Shown piece after piece: positions 8,653 through 16,470 of a stretch of 64,000 nt of DNA. The stretch lies in contig NZ_APNK01000006.1 of assembly GCF_000732535.1 (NCBI RefSeq), positions 1 to 64,000 of the forward strand. Reading direction: 5' to 3'. Each line of letters starts with the position of its first letter. The first letter of the stretch is position 1. The notes under the pieces are model-generated. The model was not told the origin of the DNA. It did not search any database and worked only from the letters and a program-made list of their open reading frames with translations. The DNA is from Salinisphaera hydrothermalis C41B8. GTDB lineage: Bacteria; Pseudomonadota; Gammaproteobacteria; Nevskiales; Salinisphaeraceae. Made by a program: the position numbers and the translations under genes.

Positions 8653-8933
8653 GGCGTGTTGAGGTTTCGTGCGGGTCCGCGCCAAGCGCTGTTTTACGGC
8701 AAGACGAGGCGTAGCGAACGTGGCGTAGTGAACCTACGCGAGAGAGCTATAACGCTGGATTGCCGCAAAACAGCGCTTGTCACTTCGGGTTGGGCCGCCC
8801 ATAAAAAATTAACTAGGGGCGCCCTGCGGTGTTGCGAATCTGGGTCGTGGCACGCCACGACGCGGCGACTCGCGCCTTGCCGGACACGATTTGCGGACGC
8901 CAACGCGGCGCTCGCACCAAACCTCAACACGCC
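8653..8933. repeat. Palindromic CTAG-flanked element, copy A (281 bp)
   Basis: Ends are perfect inverted repeats beginning GGCGTGTTGAGGTTT (8653 on) and its complement ending at 8933 (one mismatch further in), flanked both sides by CTAG (8649-8652 and 8934-8937). No coding frame. Inside: arms GCGCTGTTTTACGGCAA (8686-8702) and its near-complement (8760-8776); a 14-base tandem repeat GGCGTAGCGAACGT / GGCGTAGTGAACCT (8708-8735); and a second hairpin at 8834-8873 around CGTGGCACGCCACG. The same element recurs at 25948-26252 (inverted) and 62553-62845, with a solo end at 9776. It looks like a non-autonomous miniature transposable element. Confidence 0.88.
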
Positions 8934-8946
8934 CTAGGCTGTGTCG

Positions 8947-9710
8947 TCACGAGATCTTAAGCCAGAGGCAGAGACAGGCGATTTGCGCTTGGGCTAGAAA
9001 CGACGACAGTCGTTTCGCGTAGCGTGTGGCCAACCCACGCCAGCGTTTGAGTTGCTCGAATGCGTTTTCGACGAGGTGCCGGTGTTGATACAGCGCGGTA
9101 TCCAACGCGCGCGGTGTTTTACGATGAACGCGCGATGGAATCTGGACATGCATGCCCTGACTCTGGGCGTGCTCGACAATCGCGTTGCTGTCGTAACCTT
9201 TGTCTGCAATCAAATGCTCGGCCTCGACCCCGTGGATCAACTCGTCAGCTTCTGCACAATCCGCTCGGGTACCTGACGTTGTAAGAACTCGGAGCGGCAT
9301 ACCATGCGCATCCACGGCCAGGTGCAGCTTGGTGTTGAGCCCCCTTTTGTACGACCTATCCCGTCATTACCGCCGAGCGCGCCTGCGGCGGCCGCATGCG
9401 CTTTGCAATGGCTGGCATCGATCATCAGCCATTCGAAATCGGGCTCGTCGATCAACACCTCAAGCAGGGCTTCCCAGATCCCGCGATCCCGCCAGCGGCA
9501 AAAGCGTCGATGCGTGTTCTTCCAGTCGCCATAGGTCGGCGGCAAATCACGCCATGGCGACCCGGTGCGTAAAATCCACAGGACCGCATTGACGAATCGG
9601 CGATTATCCCGGGCCACGCCGCCCCATTGGCCGGCGCGGCCGGGCAAGTGGGGCTCAATCAACGCCCACTGATGGTCGGTCAGATCGTGGCGATGTTGGG
9701 CGTCTGACAT
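8947..9710 (-). CDS. IS5-family transposase, made by -1 frameshift
   Basis: The first frame (ATG at 9710; an earlier GTG at 9740 is possible) carries RHDLTDHQWALIEPHLP, the NRRFVNAVLWILRTGSPWRD motif and the first catalytic Asp in WLMIDASHCKAH. It would stop at 9237. The second frame (8947-9315) carries the second Asp in LIADKGYDSNAI and the Glu in LVENAFEQLKRWRGLATRY. Joining at the A-AAA-GGG-GG tract (complement of 9340-9348) by a -1 slip gives RTKGGLNTKLHLAVDAHGMP, exactly the conserved join of IS5-family enzymes. So this is a programmed frameshift and not a broken gene. The full DDE triad is present in the fusion of about 255 residues. Confidence 0.88.
9339..9350 (-). promoter_or_regulatory. 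Programmed -1 frameshift slippery site
   Basis: On the minus strand the tract ACAAAAGGGGGC lets the ribosome slip from ACA-AAA-GGG-GGC to read GGG-CTC next. The -1 frame continues the conserved transposase sequence at once, with no lost residue, which argues for a functional recoding signal. Confidence 0.75.
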
Positions 9711-9775
9711 GCTGTGATCGTCGCTCAGGTGTATCCGCACCCTATGAAAACATATCTCGTGACGACACGCCCTAG

Positions 9776-9801
9776 GGTCTGTTGAGGTTTCGTGCGAGTC
9801 C
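9776..9801. repeat. Solo end of the palindromic CTAG element
   Basis: GGTCTGTTGAGGTTTCGTGC followed by GAGTCC matches the first 26 bases of copies B and C (element type with GTTGAGG ends), preceded by CTAG at 9772-9775. The match stops there and the sequence runs into the 3' end of the next minus-strand gene. It is most simply a deletion remnant or decayed copy. Confidence 0.75.
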
Positions 9802-9815
9802 TCGGCGCAAGACCG

Positions 9816-10691
9816 TCAGCAGGCGCGCGCGTCGCCGCGCAGGCTGGCTTCCAGCCCATCGCGATAATCGGGGAAGACCAGCGAATAGCCGGTATCGGCC
9901 AGCAATCGTGCGTTCGACAGTCGCCGCGACTCGGCCAGGAACGACAGCCGCATGGCCGAAAATCGCTGCTGCGCCTCGGTCCAGTCGATCTTTGGCGGCG
10001 CCGGTACGCCGAGTAGCGCAGCCAGCGTGTCGTAATAGGCTTCGCGACGCGTCGGCGCGCCGTCGCAGGCGTTGTAGATCGTATGCGCCGGTTGCTTGGT
10101 CGCCACCTGCCAGACCATGCCGGCGAGATCGTCGATATGGACCCGATTGGTCCAGCCACCCGCCGTGTCGGCCAGCACCGGTTCTCCGGCCAACACACGA
10201 TCGACCGGGATGCGGCCCGGGCCGTATATTCCCGGCGCACGCAAAATCACGGCCTGCGGCGCCCAGGCCGCGATCCGCCGTTCTGCATCCACGCGGCGCC
10301 TGGCGCGCGGGGTGTCCGGGGCCACGGCCCGAGTCTCGTCGACCCAGGCCTCGCCGCAGTCGCCGTAGACGCCGCTGGTACTGATGTATACGACATGCTC
10401 CGGTGCCACCGGCAAGGCCGCCAGCACGCGCGCCATGCGCGCGTCGGCCTCGCCCGCACGGCCCGGCGGCGCGCTGTAGATCAGGCGCCGACAAGCCGGC
10501 AAGACCTCGATCTCGGCATCCAGATCGATACGCAACGCACGGGCGCCCACCGAGCGCACCCGCATGGCAGACGCCGGGCTGCGAACCACACCGGTCACGC
10601 GCTCACCCGCGGCCACGGCACGCGCGGCCACGCGCACGCCGGTATCGCCGCATCCGACGATGAGCGTCGACACCTCAGCCGATGCGCTCAA
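9816..10691 (-). CDS. Atypical short-chain dehydrogenase (YeeZ-like NAD-binding epimerase fold)
   Basis: 291 residues. The N-terminus STLIVGCGDTGVRVAARAVA is a Rossmann loop of the GxGxxG type. VVYISTSGVYGDCGE and PRARRRVDAERRIAAW occupy the place of the extended-SDR active-site region, but the YxxxK pair is degraded, as in the YeeZ-like atypical SDRs. NRVHIDDLAGMVW and ACDGAPTRREAYYD match the substrate-side motifs of sugar-nucleotide-epimerase-like proteins. It lies 27 bases after hemY on the same strand and may be co-transcribed with the hem cluster. Its 3' end sits 14 bases from the insertion pile, but the frame appears complete. Biological reaction unknown. Confidence 0.8.
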   Translation of the reverse strand: MSASAEVSTLIVGCGDTGVRVAARAVAAGERVTGVVRSPASAMRVRSVGARALRIDLDAEIEVLPACRRLIYSAPPGRAGEADARMARVLAALPVAPEHVVYISTSGVYGDCGEAWVDETRAVAPDTPRARRRVDAERRIAAWAPQAVILRAPGIYGPGRIPVDRVLAGEPVLADTAGGWTNRVHIDDLAGMVWQVATKQPAHTIYNACDGAPTRREAYYDTLAALLGVPAPPKIDWTEAQQRFSAMRLSFLAESRRLSNARLLADTGYSLVFPDYRDGLEASLRGDARAC

Positions 10692-10718
10692 CGCGTCGCC
10701 TCGATCCGGCCCGCCGTC

Positions 10719-11900
10719 TCACGACGAGGTGCGCAACTCCAGACCCCGACGATAAGCCGAGCGCGCCTGATCCGCCTCATCAATCTGCTCGAACAGATGA
10801 CCCAGCTCCAGGAGCGCGTCAGCACGCGAATGCTGCGTCTGGCTGGCCTCGAAATAACTGCGGGCGCGTCCCCAGAGCTGGTTTCGCAGACACAGCCGAC
10901 CGGCGACCAGCATCAACTCGGGCTCACGCCCGTGGATCTTGATCCATTCTTCGACGGTCGCGAGCTGTTCGGTCTGATCGCTGCAGTCGAGATCGCCGAA
11001 GATCAGCGCCAGCGCGGGGACCCACTGCTTCTTCAAGGCATTGCGAATCACGTTGGCGGCTTCGTCGTCGGCGCCCTGCTGTTTCAGGCACACCGCGTAG
11101 TGACGCAGGATTTCCGGTTCCTGCCGCAAATCCTTCGGCACATGACGCCAGGTTGCGGTAAGCCCGCCGATATCAGCCTGCTGACTCAGACGATGCTGAT
11201 AGGCCGCAATCGACATCTCGCGTACGCGTTGTTTCGACAACGCTGAATGCTTGCCGAGTTCCGGCAACAACTCGTAGACCCGACCGTAATCGCCACAGGC
11301 CATCGCGTGCTCGGCATACATCCGCAACACCCAGGGATGCCGCGGCTCCAGTTCGTACAGTCGCGCCAACGTGGCCTGGGCCTCGGCCGTCTGACCCGCC
11401 TCAATCTGCAGCTGCGCCTGGGTGATAAGCACCGCGAGTTCGCTGACCGATTTACGCGACGACGCTTTGCGTAGATAACGGTCGCGATCGCCCAGATGAT
11501 CCTGGTACTGCGCGGCGCGCGCCGAGAACAGATGATTCAGACCCGGCGCCTCGTTGGACTCGGCCAAGGCCTGCAGATCAGCTTCGGCCAGCGCCCAGCG
11601 GGCTTCGGCCATATGCTCGAGCCCAACATAGAGCGAGCGCCGCGCCTTGCGTTGACGACGTCGTCCGAAGAAACCGCGAATATTGCGCGGTGCAAACACC
11701 AGCGCAACCAGGATGCGCCAGGCCATCGCCAGCACCCACACGCCGAGGATTACGGCCGCACAGGCAAACAACAACGAGGTTTCGATCTGCCATCCGTTGA
11801 ACGCGATCAGGACATAGCCCTGATGATTTCGGAACACCAGCGACAGCAGAATTCCGAGCAGCAGGAATACGAAGAAAGCCAGCAGCAGGCGACGCATCAC
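10719..11900 (-). CDS. hemY: HemY, inner-membrane TPR protein of the hem cluster
   Basis: 393 residues with two N-terminal membrane segments (about 4-24 and 40-64) and a cytoplasmic or periplasmic tail of TPR-like helical repeats (HLFSARAAQYQDHLGDRDRY, ATLARLYELEPRHPWVLRMY and others). The start RRLLLAFFVFLLLGILLSLV and motif NHQGYVLI are typical of proteobacterial HemY. This is not the protoporphyrinogen oxidase that carries the same name in Gram-positives. It overlaps the upstream hemX gene by four bases (ATGA). In other species it is implied in late haem or tetrapyrrole handling, with no proven catalytic role. Confidence 0.92.
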   Translation of the reverse strand: MMRRLLLAFFVFLLLGILLSLVFRNHQGYVLIAFNGWQIETSLLFACAAVILGVWVLAMAWRILVALVFAPRNIRGFFGRRRQRKARRSLYVGLEHMAEARWALAEADLQALAESNEAPGLNHLFSARAAQYQDHLGDRDRYLRKASSRKSVSELAVLITQAQLQIEAGQTAEAQATLARLYELEPRHPWVLRMYAEHAMACGDYGRVYELLPELGKHSALSKQRVREMSIAAYQHRLSQQADIGGLTATWRHVPKDLRQEPEILRHYAVCLKQQGADDEAANVIRNALKKQWVPALALIFGDLDCSDQTEQLATVEEWIKIHGREPELMLVAGRLCLRNQLWGRARSYFEASQTQHSRADALLELGHLFEQIDEADQARSAYRRGLELRTSS

Positions 11901-13948
11901 GAGCTCCCCGCCGTATCGGCGCTGTCGGTCGCATCAGTGTTCGACTGGCCCTGGCCCTTCGTGGCGCCCTTGTCCTTCGACGTGCCGGGCTTACCCGCCT
12001 GGGACTGGCCGGACTGGGACTGTCCCGATTGATCGGACTTGCTGGCCTGGCTGCCGCTGTTGCGATCACGCGCCATGATCTGGCGCAGCGTCTTGAGACT
12101 GCCGGACAGATCGGGCGCCTGCCAGGAGAGCTTGACGTGCGACAGCTGCGACAGATCGTCGAGCACCGCCGACACCGACGAATCGCTGGTATCGAAATAC
12201 TTCTGGACCCAGTCGCGCGCTTCGGACAAGGCATCGTGATAGGTCTGCGCGTTACCGTTGAGCAACGCCAGACGCGCCGTACGCAGCTGCAGCTGCAGAT
12301 TCTGGACCAGGAAATAAGCCTGATCCGGCGCCATCAGCGCCGGCGCGTTCTCGGTGCCGTTCGCACGACGGATCGTGACCATCCGCGACAGGGCGTTGCC
12401 AACCGAGTTGACGAACTCATGCCACTTCTTCGCCAGCTTGATTCCGGCGAATTCCATCGAATCGCCGTTGTTCTGGCTATTGTCAGCCGTCTTGTTCGAG
12501 CCCGAAGCCTGATCGCCAGCCTGCGGCGGCTGGTAGGTGCTCGGCACGTTCGATTTGACCGGCAGTTTCGGGATCTGCTGAATCAGATTAGACAGCTTGA
12601 GCGACATCCCTTCGATATCGGGATTGGGCAACGCTTTAAGCGCGGCCATCTCGTCCGCGATCTGGGCCCGCACCGGATGTAGTTCGGGGTCGCCGCTGCG
12701 TTTGATGGCCTGATCGGCGAGCGAGAGCGCCTGAGCTGCGCCCTGCGGGTCGCGCGCGACCTGCAGGCGCTGGTTAGCCGCTTCCAGCAACAGGGCAATG
12801 CGCTGTTCAACAAACTGCGAGTGATCGCCGCCCAGTTGATCGGACAGCTGCTTGTTCTGGCTCTGGACGTGCTCGATCGTCTGCTGCAGCTGCGCGATCT
12901 GCTGCTTGCGCTGGTCCAACGCCTGCGACAGCTGATCCACCCGCTGCGAGAACTTGCCGATGCGATCGCTCATATCGGAGAGCTTCGGCATGACCACTTT
13001 CTGGACGTTGTTCTGCAGCCCTTTCTCGACGGTGTTGATCCGCGAGTCCAGATCGGCGATGCGCTGCTGGCCGCGATACCAGAGATAACCGGTCGAAGCC
13101 GCGGCCAGAACCGCCACGATCAGCGCGACGATCGCCACGAGCAGGCCGAGCTTGCGGCCCTGGCCGCCCCGTTTCGTGCTGCCGGAAGCCGGCGTACCCG
13201 TACGGTTGCCGCCGGCGGAACCCGAAGCGGCGCTACGCGCGCTGCCGGACGAGGTCGACGGGCTGTTACCCGCAGAGCTCGTCGAGGGCGAGGCGGCCGA
13301 AGAACTCGACGTACTCGAACGCGGCCCCGAGGTGCTGCTGGCGCCCGCGGATGGCTTGTTGCCGGCACTGCTGCTCTTGGCCGTGGCGGCACTCGTCGAG
13401 GCCGCGCCGGAGGCGGCCGTCGCCTTGTGCTTGCCCTTGTCAGACGTTTTGGGTCCGCTCGAGCTGGTGGTGGACGCCGATCCCGATGAGGACGAGGCCG
13501 AGCCGCTGCTGGACGCGGCCTTGTTGCCGGTGTTCTGCGCCCCGGACGACTTGCTCGGGCCGTTGCCGGTATCCGAGGCGCTCTTCGTCCCGGCGCCACT
13601 CGCGGATTTCGTCGTGCCGGACTCGCCGCTCTTGGCGCTCGATTTGTCGGCACCGGCCGTGCTGCTGGGTCCGGATTGCGAAGCCGCGCTCGACTTTCCG
13701 CCGTTCGACGACGACGCGCTCGATCCGGACGCGGTCTGGCGATCCGAGCCGGCGCCCGAACTCGCGCTCGTCGACTGGGCCGATCCCGCCGATGAGGCGT
13801 CCGATTTCCCGGCGTCGCTCGTCTTGTCCTTGGGCGGAGCGGCAGACTCCGACGGCTTGTTGCTGGCGCTCGATTGGCTCTTGTCGTCGGACGGGGCCGA
13901 GGACTTGGCTCGATCGGCGTTGTTCTGGTCGCGCTTGTCTTGACTCAT
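11897..13948 (-). CDS. hemX: HemX with an exceptionally long Ser/Ala/Thr-rich N-terminus
   Basis: 683 residues, well over the 370-400 usual for gammaproteobacterial HemX. Residues 1-265 are almost wholly serine, alanine, glycine, threonine, lysine and aspartate. Then comes one membrane span (about 266-291, KLGLLVAIVALIVAVLAAAS), a coiled coil (about 300-370, LSQALDQRKQQIAQLQQTIE), and the conserved HemX periplasmic domain (VEQRIALLLEAANQRLQVAR, ARLALLNGNAQTYHDALSEA). The C-terminus is again Ser/Gln/Lys-rich. Topology predicts the low-complexity tail in the cytoplasm. It sits between hemD and hemY. The role is scaffold-like and unproven; the old annotation as uroporphyrinogen methyltransferase is not supported by any SAM motif. 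Confidence 0.9.
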   Translation of the reverse strand: MSQDKRDQNNADRAKSSAPSDDKSQSSASNKPSESAAPPKDKTSDAGKSDASSAGSAQSTSASSGAGSDRQTASGSSASSSNGGKSSAASQSGPSSTAGADKSSAKSGESGTTKSASGAGTKSASDTGNGPSKSSGAQNTGNKAASSSGSASSSSGSASTTSSSGPKTSDKGKHKATAASGAASTSAATAKSSSAGNKPSAGASSTSGPRSSTSSSSAASPSTSSAGNSPSTSSGSARSAASGSAGGNRTGTPASGSTKRGGQGRKLGLLVAIVALIVAVLAAASTGYLWYRGQQRIADLDSRINTVEKGLQNNVQKVVMPKLSDMSDRIGKFSQRVDQLSQALDQRKQQIAQLQQTIEHVQSQNKQLSDQLGGDHSQFVEQRIALLLEAANQRLQVARDPQGAAQALSLADQAIKRSGDPELHPVRAQIADEMAALKALPNPDIEGMSLKLSNLIQQIPKLPVKSNVPSTYQPPQAGDQASGSNKTADNSQNNGDSMEFAGIKLAKKWHEFVNSVGNALSRMVTIRRANGTENAPALMAPDQAYFLVQNLQLQLRTARLALLNGNAQTYHDALSEARDWVQKYFDTSDSSVSAVLDDLSQLSHVKLSWQAPDLSGSLKTLRQIMARDRNSGSQASKSDQSGQSQSGQSQAGKPGTSKDKGATKGQGQSNTDATDSADTAGSS

Positions 13949-13981
13949 AAGGTAGCGGCATTCCCCCGGTATCGGTGGCCG

Positions 13982-14758
13982 TTATTGTCCACGGGCCGGC
14001 CAGACCCGGTCCAGCGCGGCCACGGCACCCGCAGCATCCATGCGTTCGATCACGACGGGCGCGATAGCCCAATCGACGTCGTAGCCGGCTTGTTGTACCA
14101 CACGGCGGCTGGCAGCCACCAACCGCAGGCGCGCCAGGCGGGCGCGCTCCGGGCCCTCGGCCAAAGCCAGCAAATGTCGCCACGCCTCCACGCTGGTCAC
14201 CACCACGGCATCGGCCGCAAGCAGTCGTTCGAGCCGCGCGCGTTCGATCCGGGCCGCCACGCGTCGATATAGCACGATCTTGTCGAGCTGCGCGCCGCGC
14301 GTCGTCAAAGCCTCGGTGAGTGCTTCGCGTCCGCCCTGACCGGCCAGCAACGCCACCCGACACCCGGCGACGTCACGCAGTGCCGGCATGGCGAGCAGTC
14401 CCTCGCTATCCGATCGCGCCGGGGTCGCCACGGCCCGCCCGCTATAGTCGGCCAGTGCCGCGGCCGTTGCGTCGCCCACGGCCAACAGTTGACCAGTCGG
14501 TGTCCAACGCGGGCACAGGCGCGCCGCGCCCGCGATCGCATTGGCCGAAGTGGCTATGACGATATCTGCGGTTTCGGCGCGGGCCAGCCCGGCTCGGGCA
14601 GCCGGCTCGTCTTCAGGCGCCTCGATCACGAGCAATGGCTCGATCAACACCTCGGCCCCGGCCGCCTCGAACGCGCGCCGCCAGGATTCGGCGCCCGCGA
14701 TCGGCCGTGTCAGCCAGACCGTGGCACCCGACAGATCGGGGGGCGACGCGCTACTCAC
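13982..14758 (-). CDS. hemD: Uroporphyrinogen-III synthase
   Basis: 258 residues from a GTG at 14758, placed 8 bases after the hemC stop; an upstream ATG in the same frame (14911) would add an alien N-terminus inside hemC and is rejected. The start SGATVWLTRPIAGAESWRRA, the segment ADIVIATSANAIAGAARL and AADAVVVTSVEAWRHLL follow the weakly conserved two-domain HemD fold. It cyclises hydroxymethylbilane with inversion of ring D, the step after HemC, yielding uroporphyrinogen III for haem, sirohaem and cobalamin. The gene order hemC-hemD-hemX-hemY confirms the call. Confidence 0.92.
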   Translation of the reverse strand: MSSASPPDLSGATVWLTRPIAGAESWRRAFEAAGAEVLIEPLLVIEAPEDEPAARAGLARAETADIVIATSANAIAGAARLCPRWTPTGQLLAVGDATAAALADYSGRAVATPARSDSEGLLAMPALRDVAGCRVALLAGQGGREALTEALTTRGAQLDKIVLYRRVAARIERARLERLLAADAVVVTSVEAWRHLLALAEGPERARLARLRLVAASRRVVQQAGYDVDWAIAPVVIERMDAAGAVAALDRVWPARGQ

Positions 14759-14765
14759 GCTGCGC

Positions 14766-15686
14766 TCAGCCGAGATCGGCCAGAATACGATCCGCACCGG
14801 CCACCAGCAGCCGTTCCGCCAGGGCATGCCCAAGCGCCGCGGCCTCGTCGACCGGCCCGCTGATTTCATCGCGGACCATCTCGGAGCCGTCGGGACGACC
14901 AACGCAGGCACGCAGGCGCAAGGTCACGCCGTCGTGTGTGGCATGCGCGGCGATGGGCAAATGACAGCTGCCCTCGAGCCGGCTATTCACCGCGCGCTCG
15001 GCGTCGATGCGCACGTGCGTATATTCGTCGTCGAGCGCGGCGATGGCCGCGGCCGTCTCGTCGTCTCCGACCCGGATTTCGATGCCGAGCACACCCTGCC
15101 CGATCGCCGGCAGGCTCTGCTCCGGCGTCAGTTCGCTACGAATACGCGCCGCCAGTTCGAGGCGCTCCAGACCGGCACAGGCCAGCAGGATAGCGTCGTA
15201 TTCGCCGGCATCCAGCTTGGCGAGACGCGTCTGTACGTTGCCGCGCAGGTTGCGAATCTCCAGATCCGGCCGCAGGTGCTTGATCATGGCCGACCGCCGC
15301 AGGCTGGATGTGCCCACGATCGCCCCCGCCGGCATGGCCTCCGGGTTGTCGTAGGTATTCGACACAAAGGCATCCAGCGGACTGGCCGGGGCCAGCACCA
15401 CCGGCAGCACGAAGCCTTCGGGCAGCTCGGCCGGCACATCCTTCATGGAATGCACGGCCAGATCGGCCTCGCCGTTCGCCATCGCCGCTTCCAGTTCCTT
15501 GAGAAACAGGCCCTTGCCGCCGATCGCGGACAGCGGCCGATCAGTCACGCGATCGCCTTCGGTGCGGATCGGCAGCAGTTCGACGGTGGTCTCGGGCAGT
15601 GCCACGGCCAGGCGCGCCTGAACGTGGCGGGCCTGCCACAGCGCCAGTTGGGACTGCCGGGTAGCGATACGGAGGGTCTTGGGCAT
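14766..15686 (-). CDS. hemC: Porphobilinogen deaminase (hydroxymethylbilane synthase)
   Basis: 306 residues, the standard length. It polymerises four porphobilinogens. Conserved pieces are LRIATRQSQLALWQA at the start, DRPLSAIGGKGLFLKELEAA, AVHSMKDVP with the catalytic Asp83, and VGTSSLRR with the substrate-binding arginines. Cys241 in LEGSCHLPIAA anchors the dipyrromethane cofactor. It starts the hemCDXY run and lies 52 bases downstream of algR on the same strand, an arrangement known from Pseudomonas. Confidence 0.97.
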   Translation of the reverse strand: MPKTLRIATRQSQLALWQARHVQARLAVALPETTVELLPIRTEGDRVTDRPLSAIGGKGLFLKELEAAMANGEADLAVHSMKDVPAELPEGFVLPVVLAPASPLDAFVSNTYDNPEAMPAGAIVGTSSLRRSAMIKHLRPDLEIRNLRGNVQTRLAKLDAGEYDAILLACAGLERLELAARIRSELTPEQSLPAIGQGVLGIEIRVGDDETAAAIAALDDEYTHVRIDAERAVNSRLEGSCHLPIAAHATHDGVTLRLRACVGRPDGSEMVRDEISGPVDEAAALGHALAERLLVAGADRILADLG

Positions 15687-15738
15687 GAACTCTCGCTCGT
15701 GAAGGTTTTCAGAGATGGCCGGTCGCCTAGGCGAAGTC

Positions 15739-16470
15739 CTAAGAATCCAGCAGCGCGCGCACCTCGGCCAGGCGGCGGCGCGAAACGGGCACGGCAGTGT
15801 CGATATGGCGTAGGGTCAGGCTGGCGCTGCCGTCGCTATTGTATTTGAGCCCGGTGACATGGGCACGAGCCACCAGCGCCTTGCGATGCACCCGCATGAA
15901 GTTGTCGGACAGCGATTGCTCCAGCGTGGCCAACGACTGTTCGATCAGCAGCTCGCCATGCAGATGGAACACCGACGTATATTTCCGATCGGCCCAAAAA
16001 TACAGAATGTCGCGAATCGCAACGCGCTCGATGCCGTCGCGGGTACGGGCGCTGACATAACCCATGGGGCCGCTACCGTCGGGCTGTCCAGCGAGCGCCG
16101 CGTACTGGGCTCGGCTCGGTCGGCGGGCCCGCGCCAGCGCTTCGGCCAAATCCTCACGCCGTACGGGTTTGAGCAGGTAACCGTCGGCCTGACTGTTATG
16201 CGCCGACAAGGCGTGCTCGCTGTGCGCCGTCACGAAGATCACCGCCGGCGGCAGTTCGGTTGTCGCGAGCTCACGCGCGACCCGCAGGCCGTCGATACCG
16301 GGCATATGGACATCCAGCAGCACGGCATCCGGCGCGAGTTCAGCCACACGCTCGATCGCGGAACGCCCTTCGGAAGCCTCGCCGACCACGACATGGTCCG
16401 GGAAGCTCTCGATCATGCGGCGTAGCCGCTCGCGAGCGAGCGGTTCGTCGTCGACGATCATGACATTCAT
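15739..16470 (-). CDS. algR: AlgR-like LytTR response regulator
   Basis: 243 residues. The receiver domain (MIVDDEPLARERLRRMI, phospho-acceptor Asp53 in LLDVHMPGIDGL, Lys in YLLKPVRREDL) is followed by a LytTR DNA-binding domain (RTRDGIERVAIRDILYFWAD, MRVHRKALVARAHVTG). In Pseudomonas AlgR controls alginate, type IV pili and virulence, with AlgZ/FimS as kinase. The four-base overlap with the kinase gene and the linkage to argH and hemC match that locus. Whether this organism makes alginate cannot be told from the window. Confidence 0.92.
   Translation of the reverse strand: MNVMIVDDEPLARERLRRMIESFPDHVVVGEASEGRSAIERVAELAPDAVLLDVHMPGIDGLRVARELATTELPPAVIFVTAHSEHALSAHNSQADGYLLKPVRREDLAEALARARRPSRAQYAALAGQPDGSGPMGYVSARTRDGIERVAIRDILYFWADRKYTSVFHLHGELLIEQSLATLEQSLSDNFMRVHRKALVARAHVTGLKYNSDGSASLTLRHIDTAVPVSRRRLAEVRALLDS

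Larger units (their letters stand above)
8938..9771. mobile_element. IS5-family (IS427-like) insertion sequence, 834 bp
   Basis: Inverted ends GCTGTGTCGTCACGAGAT (left) and GGCGTGTCGTCACGAGAT (right, complement) are flanked by CTAG at 8934-8937 and 9772-9775. It carries a transposase split over two overlapping minus-strand frames, as in the IS427 group. The left CTAG is shared with palindromic element A and the right one with the solo element end at 9776, so three insertions abut without spacer. Its ends nearly match those of the palindromic element at 47412-47676. Confidence 0.88.

Noticed and set aside
8653-8937. CRISPR or retron interpretation of the palindromic elements
   Set aside because: No spaced short repeats, no reverse transcriptase or cas genes; structure fits miniature mobile elements.
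8947-9315. IS5-family second frame as a pseudogene
   Set aside because: The -1 slip site restores the conserved protein, so recoding and not decay is the better reading.
13152-13943. 263-codon plus-strand frame rich in Leu, Ala, Pro, Asp
   Set aside because: Mirror image of the Ser/Ala-rich repeat coding of hemX, not an independent gene.
14759-14911. Upstream ATG extension of hemD
   Set aside because: It would lie inside hemC and adds no HemD-like sequence; the GTG at 14758 fits.
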